From Polytrichum commune (Eukaryota; Streptophyta; Polytrichopsida; Polytrichales; Polytrichaceae), in NCBI GenBank assembly GCA_950295325.1, contig OX485808.1, positions 36,846,527 through 36,910,526 on the forward strand: a stretch of 64,000 nucleotides of DNA, written 5' to 3'. Position numbers and translations under genes: made by a program. Shown here piece by piece: positions 56,496 to 64,000 of this stretch. The notes beneath the pieces were generated by a model. The model was not told where the DNA came from. It ran no database searches and saw nothing but the letters and a program-made list of their open reading frames with translations. Positions within the stretch are counted from its first letter, which is position 1; each line of letters opens with the position of its first letter.

Positions 56496-57901
56496 TCAGT
56501 CAGTATCCATTGTGAAAGTTTGTGCAATGGTTGCTTTTGTTTTTGCCATCCAAAGGCTCTTTGCTATTCCATTTCTACGTGCACATAGCTCCTTGTATGT
56601 TTTCCCACCGGTGCCCATTGCAATTTGAAATTCCTTTGCAGCTTCTTGCTTGTCGTATTCCAAGGATTCCCTGCTATTGTTGTCAATTGCAGCTAGGCTG
56701 TGCAATGCGTGGTTGGCCACCGCCAATCTCTCCTGCCTATTTGTACCTGGAATATGTGCAACCGACATGCCGTTGTGTACCTCACATGTAGCCTCTTGCA
56801 TCCATTCGGTCTTCCAGAAATTGTCTCCGAATATGATGCACATGTTGTGTAGTAGTAGGCACACCGTTACCAATTCAGGCACACTTTTTAAATGAACGTC
56901 CATCCTCTTTAGAAGAATTCTCCACCTCCCCTTAAGCATACCGAATGCTCGTTCAACGCACATGCGCGTTGAACTTTGAACGAAATTCCAATGGTACTCC
57001 TCCCGTGAGAGCCCATCCTTATGGCCCTTGTAGGGTGCCAACATCCAGGGTCTGCACGGGTAAGCAGCGTCGCCAACAAGAGCGTACGGCAATAGGCTCC
57101 CAGCCTCGCAGTACTTGCCGATGTCCGACCTAGCCCATAGGTTGGCGTCGTGCATTGACCCTGCCCAACCTATGTCGTAATCCCAAAAGAGACACTTGCT
57201 AGAAACAACACCTTGAAGAAGTATGGAATGAAATCCTTTACGATTATAGTAGTCAGCAGCATGTAGCCGGGGAGCAATGATGGGTTGTGGGACCCATCAA
57301 CGGCCCCCACCACATACGGAATTTGGTGTAAGTTTTGAAATTCTTGGGCGAATTTCTCCATGACTGCTGAAGAAGGCCACCTAATGAATTTCTTGAGCAA
57401 TACCGATTTCATAGCACCGCAAAATTGAGATACAACTGCTTGACTGCTAGAGAGCCCAATCCTATACAAATCCGCTATGCTTTGCATGGAATTACCTGTG
57501 GCCAGCCGCGATATGGATACGGCAACTTTGACTTGAACCGGAATGGCTAACCGCATTGCCGTATCCTGCCTTTGTAACAACGGAGCGAGAGTGCTACACA
57601 AATACTCAAAAGTCGAGACATACATCCGCATTCTACCCTTGAACTCCCGCGCATTAAAGGACCCCAACAAATTTTGATCAAAGAAACCTGGTTCATGTAG
57701 ACCTCTTTCGTGTGCCCACAATCTTCGTGGTTGCCTCCCCCGAAGCCGCACAAAACCCTGGAACGCCATTGTCATACAACAAAGTTGTTGCCAATGCCAC
57801 ACGGCAATCGCAGCTTCATTGCTTGATATGGTCTCCAAAGTGATGAACAAAGTGATTTGGAATGCAAGACACACAAGGAGCCTTTGTACTTCGGGCTCCA
57901 T
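56496..57901 (-). pseudogene. Harbinger DDE transposase, disrupted by a one-base frameshift
   Basis: The minus-strand frame starts at ATG 57901 (MEPEVQ). It runs through an HTH-like N-terminal half (KVAVSISRLATGNSMQSIAD, SSSQAVVSQF) to the first catalytic Asp in VVGAVDGSHNP. Near 57280-57290 one base is missing, and the following residues (IIAPRLHAADYYNRKGFH...) are in the next frame. The downstream frame (57272 to 56496) keeps the second Asp (VGDAAYPC) and the Glu (CVERAFGMLKGRW), plus the LLHNMCI signature. Total size would be about 468 aa, normal for this family. All three DDE residues survive, so the frameshift is probably recent, or a sequencing error. Confidence 0.88.
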
Positions 57902-58198
57902 ATTCACAAACACAAATACAAGTCTTTAAGCTACCTTCAAATCTAGCCCTGTTCGGTAAGCAGAGTGCCCTGTTTCTGTGAGTGAGTGCCCTGGTTCGAA
58001 GTGAGCAGTCTGCTGGAATTTTCAGAGTCTACTGGCCGAAAGTCAGCAGTTTCGGTGAAGTTACATGTGGCTCAGTGCCGGCTGGGCAGAGCCGCCGGTG
58101 TGGTGGCTGCCACTGCCCTCATCCTCCGTGGCCACCCTACTTGCTGTCTAACCCTAGCCCGGACGACCTGCCTGCCTGCCGGTAGTCTGGCAAGGCCC

Positions 58199-58502
58199 TA
58201 AATATGATATTTAGTGTCTGATTATATTTAATGTTGTTACCACCCTACCCTTCCCAACACCAATTTTCAATTCCCTGACAATTAGGGTTAGAAGATATAA
58301 TGTTGGAATTCTCTTTTTATCATTGTTATCTTTTTTCTCATATCCTTACTAACACTAAATACAAACATGTAACTTCCACATGTTACCATAGTTGATATTT
58401 AGTGTTTGAGGTTACATTAAATGTTTACTTACTTTCACCGGGTTATTGACATTTAGTGTGTGCATTCGTATTTAGTGTATCAAACACTAGATATCCTATT
58501 TA
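58199..58502. mobile_element. CACTA-like MITE family, copy 2, interrupted at both ends
   Basis: The interior matches copies 1 and 3. Its left tip (CAC, 54244-54246) is separated from it by the Harbinger element, and its right tip (TTAGTG, 59735-59740) by the MITE at 58503-59734. Joining the pieces gives the expected CACTAAATA...CCTATTTAGTG ends. Confidence 0.75.
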
Positions 58503-59734
58503 GGGTCACTTTATACACGGCTTGGGACTGGCCCGAGCACCAGCCCAATTCATGTCCTTTAGGCCCTCAATCCGGCCCCACTTTATGAACTTTTTTCGGG
58601 CCCAACCTTGTCCCATGTAAAGTGATGAGGCCTGGTTCTAGGGCCCGATGATCTTGAGGGTTAAGTTTCATGAAGCTTACCATGATCAATGCCGGGTGTT
58701 CTCAACAATTAAGTTTCACGACACTTACCATGGGTTGTGATTAGTGAATAAAAATTGGGTCCCACTAGACTAAATAGGGGCCTTCGAATCTATTATGGCG
58801 TGAAAATGCTCCTATCAATTTATCTATCATGTTCAATGGATTAACCAATGGGTGCAGTTTAGGAGGCACACCAAATTCTTGATTAATGGCTTAAGTGTTT
58901 CATTTTTATCTTAAGTGTGTGATGAGCACCCTGATTTTTGCATTATTAGCCTAATGCTACCATATTTGTGCTAATTATTGTGTTACTGGACTAACCCATT
59001 GCGTAATGCACGCTAAATTCTTGATTAATGACTTAAATGTTTCATTTTCATTTTCATCTTAAGTTTATGGTTAGTGCCTTAATTGTTGTGTTATTAGCCT
59101 AGTGCTAACATACTTATACTAATTCTTGTCTTTTTAGACTAACCCATAGCCTAAGCCATACCACGTGCTTAATTAAATGCTTAAATGTTTCATTTTCATT
59201 TTTGTGTTGTGTGTGATTAGCGCCTTGATTGTTGTGTTATTAGCCTAGTGCTAACACATTTATACTAATTGTTGCCTTTTTAGACTAACCCATAGCCTAA
59301 GCCATACCATGTGCTTGATTAAATGCTTATTGTTTCATTTTTACCTTAAGTGTGTGATTAGCACCCTAATTGTTAGCCTAATGCTATCATATTTATGCTA
59401 ATTGTTGTGTTATTAGAGGAGTGGAGAGGAGAGGAAAAACATTTACCCCCTAAAGATTGAGGGACAAGATGAGCCCAATCCAACGGATGAGCCCAATCCG
59501 GCCCTAGATGAGAGTTCGGGCCGAGGAAAAGCTCGTCCCGATTTCCTCACTAAGGCCCGATGGTTTGGCGCCAAAATTGTGCCACCTAGGACGCCACATG
59601 GGATGAGTGAGTGTTCGGGCGAGCCCCTAGTATAAAGCCCTTGGGCCCGATTTGATGAAATCGAGCGATCTTATTGGCCCAAATTTTGAGGGTTCGGGCC
59701 GGCCCTCAATCCGGCCCCAAGTATAAAGTGGCCC
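58503..59734. mobile_element. Tourist-like MITE (1232 bp) with TTA target duplication
   Basis: Left end GGGTCACTTTATAC after TTA (58500-58502); right end GTATAAAGTGGCCC before TTA (59735-59737). Bases 58850-59415 inside are about four tandem units of ~145-150 bp around AACCCATAGCCTAAGCCATA and TTAAATGTTTCATTTT. The outer parts are GGCCC-rich. No coding region. Confidence 0.85.
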
Positions 59735-60068
59735 TTAGTGTACTTATCGGAGTCCCGAATCCCAAGTCCCACTCACATTAGCAAGTCCTAACATGGAGGC
59801 CAAGTCCCAACTTGTGAGCCTGAAAATACCATTGGCATATGATTTAAATTCATTAAAGTCGGATCTTGATTATTTTATGTACAAAAAAACTCATGGGACT
59901 TGTGTTGAGAGTTGGGTCTAGTTTTTGTTCAACCCAACCCTCAACATAAGTCCCACGCCTCACCTCCCAAAAGTGTTGTCATGTAGGCATCCATGTCATA
60001 CTTGGGACTTTAAACGTGAGACCCCGTGTGAAGTGGTAAGTCCCAACTTCCATGCTCTCAACGGCTAA

Positions 60069-61516
60069 GGGCCGGTTTCCACTATGGACCATGAAAGAGG
60101 GCATTTTTCAATGGTCCGAGTTCGTGGTCCAACTTCCATGGTCCGACTTCTTAAAAAAATAGTTTTGAAAGCCTTGGGCCCCTCACTAGGTGTAAACTGA
60201 ATGTGGACCAGGAAGAATGACCATGCACCAAAAAATGAATGTGCTGACTTTTTTTTTATTACATTCCCAAAAAGGATTGTTTTGAAAAAAAATAAAATTC
60301 AAGTTTGACCATTCTCTTGTCTTCTCTTGGGCTTCACTTGTCTTCACTTCTTGTTAAATGTGTCGAAGACGTGGCTTGCAAATCTTCTCACAACAATTTT
60401 TACCCAAAAAATGAGTGATTTAATTTGTACATGCTCAATGTAATTTACATGTGACATGTACCTTGTGTTGTCACTACACTAAATAGGATATTTAGTGTTT
60501 GTTTAAATTAAATGTTGTTACCACCGTACCTTGCTCAACACTAATTTTCATTTATTTGATGATCAATGTTAGAAGATTTGCTAGAAGATATGTTGGAATT
60601 CTCCTTTTATCATTGTTATTTTTTTTTCATATCCTTACTAACACTAAATCAAAACATGTATCTTCTACATATTACCATAGTTGATATTTAGTCTTTGACT
60701 TTACATTTTATGTTACTTACTATCATAGTGTTATTGTTATTTAGTGTATGTATTCTTATTTAGTGTATTACAAAACTATGCAAAAAAAAGAACTGCAATC
60801 GTTTTCCCATTGTAGTTCTTTTGACCACCCTGATCTATAGTCGCTAGACGACTACAAAATTTTCTTTTTCGTTTTGCAACTGTAATTCAAAAGAAAAAAA
60901 TTTGGGCGTGTAATATGCCGTTGGAAAGGTAATGTCAAGACCTTTCTAATGGTATATTACAAGCCCATAAATTCCAAAACTTTCAGCTGGTAGACCAAAA
61001 AAACAAATTTGCACTCAAATTCTTGAATTTAGATGTCCCACACTGTTTGATGAAACATGTGGGAGCAAGTTTAAGGGGTAGGGCATGAAAGAAATGATGT
61101 GTCTCATGGGCTATGATATGATTTAGGCACATAGAGGGCGGACTTGCTTCTCAAGATTTATTACATCACATAGATGTTGAAAAATGTCCCTTGTGAGCCT
61201 TGCCTAGTGGGGGAAGAGTTGTATATAAAGCCCCCCAATAAAAATTCCTTGAAATTTTATTATAACAACATTTCTCTACCATGGGCCCTTGCCTTTTCCT
61301 ACCATACCATCTCTTTTGCCATCGCAAAACTCATTGGACCATGTCAGTGCATTTATTTAGCCTTGAAAATTGTATTTTGGGGACCTTGACCTCCATGATC
61401 CCTCTTCCATTTTTTTCATAGTGTAAACCGAAGTGGTTTTGGGACGAGTTCAACAGCCAATCAATGCTCTTAAAGCGCCCTGGCCCGACTTCGTGGTCCA
61501 TAGTGTAAACCGGCCC
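60069..61516. mobile_element. Harbinger-type MITE (1448 bp) with TAA target duplication
   Basis: The ends are GGGCCGGTTTCCACTATGGA + CCA at 60069 and the complement of GGGCCGGTTTACACTATGGA + CCA at 61516. TAA flanks both sides (60066-60068 and 61517-61519). The CACTA-like fragment at 60477-60764 lies inside it. The right end of another copy is at 1-36. The open frames inside are short and unconvincing. Confidence 0.88.
60477..60764. mobile_element. CACTA-like MITE family, copy 3, right end missing
   Basis: Starts CACTAAATAGGATATTTAGT and follows copies 1 and 2 to TATTTAGTGTAT near 60764. It then changes to an unrelated sequence with a small hairpin (GAACTGCAATCG...ATTGTAGTTC, 60789-60820). 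It is nested in the MITE at 60069-61516. Confidence 0.7.
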
Positions 61517-61599
61517 TAAGATTGCATGAATTGACCTCAAATGACTTGGAAGTTAGGACTTGGGACCTCGTGTGAACTGGCCCCAAGCCTGGTAAAGTA

Positions 61600-61990
61600 A
61601 ACGCACCTGAATCGAACACAACAACAATTTAGAGACCCACATTTGAGTGGTATGTAGTTAGGTGTGGATCTGGAACTGGCACCAAAAAGACATGTTTTTA
61701 AAAGAGATTAGACTATGTGCTCAAAATATCTTGAGAATCATTCTAGGCTTAACTGTGTGCATGATTGGAAAGACCTATATGACCACTTAATGAGCATGAG
61801 AATCTTCACTTTGATAATTGATAAGATATTCATATGAGCTCCAAAGATTATGGGAGGCAAATGGCTATGGGCATGGTTTGGCTTTGCTAATCATCTCACA
61901 CTAATTGCATGTTTCATATTCTATGAGAAGTGGGTGTAGAGAGAAAAAAAAATCCAAATAACGCACATGACACATCCACCTTAGGGCAAG
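61600..61990. repeat. Dispersed repeat shared with 43200-43520
   Basis: Shared in order: GAGTGGTATGT, GTGTGGATCT, GACATGTTTTTA, GACCACTTAATGAGC, GTTTCATAT and GAAGTGGG. Part (61800-61950) also resembles 17850-18000. No protein similarity recognised. Confidence 0.55.
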
Positions 61991-62249
61991 TCCATCAATG
62001 ATGGAGAGTTTAGACCACTATTGGCATGGTGTTGTTTTTTTTTGGCACCAATTGGGGATCTATAATGAGGACTTCATTTTTATGCATATTATTAGGGAAT
62101 GGTATTTGAGGATATTTTTGTTTTTTGATATCATGAAATCGGGTCTATACACCATACCTAGATAAAATCGTCCTAGTATCAATATGGTTTAGAATGATAT
62201 TGACCCAAATAATAACCCTGGCATACAAAGTTTCTCTCACCTTGACATA

Positions 62250-62956
62250 CCCAGGGGGTGGACTCTTTATTGGAAACCTAAATGATATGCGTGGATCACT
62301 ACATAATCAAAACCCCTATATATGAGAGGTTTGTAGTAAAAAAAACAAAAAAACAAATGTATATGCACTAACACCATGCTAGAAAATGGACTCATGTATC
62401 TATATGACGCTTTTCAATTTAACATGATCAATGCCTCTACTACATATACAAAATATAAATTAAGAACTAAGTAGGTCTATATCACATATAAAAGTCACTT
62501 TCACTTTTCAATGAGTAAGTCACTAGAACATTTTTCATTTGTAGCATGGAACTCAACAATTGCATCAAACAAACAAAGATAAGAGCACAATAACTTAGCC
62601 ACAATTTGGAGAGCAAAACTCCAAGAGCCTTCACTTTGTGAAAACCTAAAACCCAAATGCAAACCCTAACAAGAATGGACATGGTAGTCATTCAAGATTA
62701 TTACCATATGACAATAATGGGTGAAAATATGAATTGGTTGAAACTAACACATCTATTGCCAAATTGTTTTCTACACCTCAGGGTCCCCTTTGTACATCTA
62801 CCTCTACTTCAAAATTCTTAATCGCCTTTTGAAATGTACACACTAGAGAAAAGTAATAACTCTCCCATATGTATACTATGTACTACGCCAATAACTCAAA
62901 TAGTACCCATTCTTACACATTAGTTCATATGTAGTATGAAGAGTCCACCCCCTGGG
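62250..62956. mobile_element. Possible MITE (707 bp) with ~21-bp inverted repeats
   Basis: The left end CCCAGGGGGTGGACTCTTTA at 62250 and its complement at 62956 face each other. No target-site duplication could be identified and no coding region lies inside, so the boundaries are provisional. Confidence 0.5.
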
Positions 62957-63354
62957 CTCTAGGATTTCAAAAATCCCATATACATTACATGAGAATAAAT
63001 TATGTAGTCGTCTTTGTGGTCGTGGAATTTATGTATACATGGGGTTTCATAAGGGGTCTTGCGTACACATGGCTCCCACTCACAAAGAAGAGTGTCCTCC
63101 CATGTGAGCTTATCAATCATGACCGATAACCAACTTGAGGAGGGGGATGACTTGCAACCGCACCTGCATTGGTCATCCACTCTGCTCTCGTTGGTTATTT
63201 AGTCCTTAATCATTTTTCTCATGACCTAATTTCATGTGTGTTAAGAAACCCTAATCTAAGGTATGTGGGTCTCTTTTGAAAATTTATTTTTATCGAAGAC
63301 CTATAATTGAGGGGTGTGTGGTTTAGTTATATCTAAGAATAGACACCTATATCA

Positions 63355-63600
63355 AATGGTAAGTCACAAAATTTATCTCCTCATTGCCAACAAGAATTGT
63401 TTTCATATTTATTACTTCCAAGTTAATTACATGCTTTATTGGCAGTTTCACTTCAAAAATGAATTCCCAATCAATTGCTCATTTATTAAGTGGAAGCAAA
63501 CATATATATATTGGATTTTGGGGCCTAGAAGTTGAGGTGCACTTGATATGGGTTTTGTGGACAAGGCAGTCTTCAAGGATGCAAGGAAACATTGTTATGC
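63355..63600. mobile_element. Single arm of the 26.3-kb Mutator-type foldback family
   Basis: Matches the right arm of the foldback element (27180-27400) in order: GGTAAGTCACAAAA..., CTTCCAAGTTAATTACATGC, TTTATTGGC, CAATTGCTCATTTA, GATATGGGTTTTGTGGA and TTCAAGGATGCAAGGA-like stretches. No second arm or GC-rich terminus was found, so it is a solo or truncated copy. Confidence 0.7.
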
Positions 63601-63784
63601 AATATCTAAATTTGACTATACAAATGTAGAGTCCCACCAATTATTTCACCTAAAATTGCTAATGCATTGTAAACAAATCAAAAATAATATAGACTTGAAG
63701 ATATACATTTTGAGAATATTCTAAAAGCAAGCCAACATTTTTCTTCCTAAATATATTTCATGAAATATTCATGGACTCTATCTC

Positions 63785-64000
63785 ACGAAGGCTACCGCAC
63801 TTTGCTACTCTAGAGAATTAGCTGGTTTGAAACCATCCTAACGTACTTTTAGTGTCATTAGCCTTTTCGGCTTCCCGGACTTTAAAATCAACTTCATTTC
63901 ATAAGAAAATCCATGAGAAAATCCATATTAATTGACATCCCTCATAGATAGGTACCTGGTTGACACACATCATAGACAACGAGGAGCATAGAGTGAACTC
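63785..64000. repeat. Inverted repeat arm, partner at 53156-53400
   Basis: Reverse complement of 53156-53385, from GGCTACCGCACTTTGCTACT to the window end GAGTGAACTC. It probably continues outside the window. Confidence 0.8.

Larger units (their letters stand above)
54250..58198. mobile_element. PIF/Harbinger transposon, 3949 bp, nearly complete
   Basis: The terminal inverted repeats are GGGCGGTGCCAGACGACCGG + CAGGCAG at 54250 and the complement of GGGCCTTGCCAGACTACCGG + CAGGCAG ending at 58198. TTA (54247-54249) and TAA (58199-58201) flank it: a TWA target with one mismatch. Inside are the two genes expected of the superfamily, a Myb/SANT-like protein (+) and a DDE transposase (-), converging at about 56490. 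The first 600 bp and last 150 bp are GC-rich, unlike the surrounding DNA. A one-base frameshift in the transposase suggests it is now non-autonomous. Confidence 0.92.

Overview
The window is AT-rich nuclear DNA of a land plant, most likely a bryophyte and probably a moss. It has spliceosomal introns and many DNA transposons and MITEs. It also carries an NLR gene whose N-terminus is a protein kinase instead of a TIR or CC domain; that kinase-NBS-LRR class is known mainly from mosses. The organism call is inference, because no sequence search could be run.

Layout. 1-8.4 kb: dispersed and tandem repeats, a Rab GTPase exon relic and a broken Ty1-copia RT/RNase H segment. 8.4-14.4 kb (+): a three-exon kinase-NB-ARC-LRR gene. 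Its LRR part is a 72-bp (24-residue) tandem array that continues past the first stop to about 16.0 kb as a decayed tail. 16-30 kb: MITEs, a split class I aldolase relic (-), a 1.2-kb Mutator-type foldback element with a 10-bp target duplication, a minisatellite and a LINE relic. 30.5-36.1 kb (+): a second kinase-family gene with the same kind of N-terminus, but a degenerate catalytic core (pseudokinase), spliced in phase to a large multi-pass membrane exon. 39.2-42.0 kb (+): a 5'- and 3'-truncated, intron-bearing UTP21/WDR36 relic with three single-base frameshifts. 44.4-47 kb: a duplicated locus for a small two-helix membrane protein, one copy carrying a MITE. 47-48.5 kb: LINE relics. 49.5-61.5 kb: nested TIR elements around an almost complete 3.95-kb PIF/Harbinger transposon, which has a Myb/SANT-like gene and a frameshifted transposase. 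61.6-64 kb: dispersed repeats.

The two genes that look functional are the kinase-NLR and the pseudokinase-membrane gene. Both begin with a helical region resembling the HeLo/DUF1221 region of plant MLKL-like proteins. One keeps every kinase motif and adds a nucleotide-switch receptor; the other has lost the glycine loop and DFG and gained membrane helices. A receptor/executor relationship is a hypothesis only. Everything else is mobile DNA, gene relics and repeats.

Exon boundaries come from splice consensus and reading phase only. Coordinates of repeat edges may be off by a few bases.
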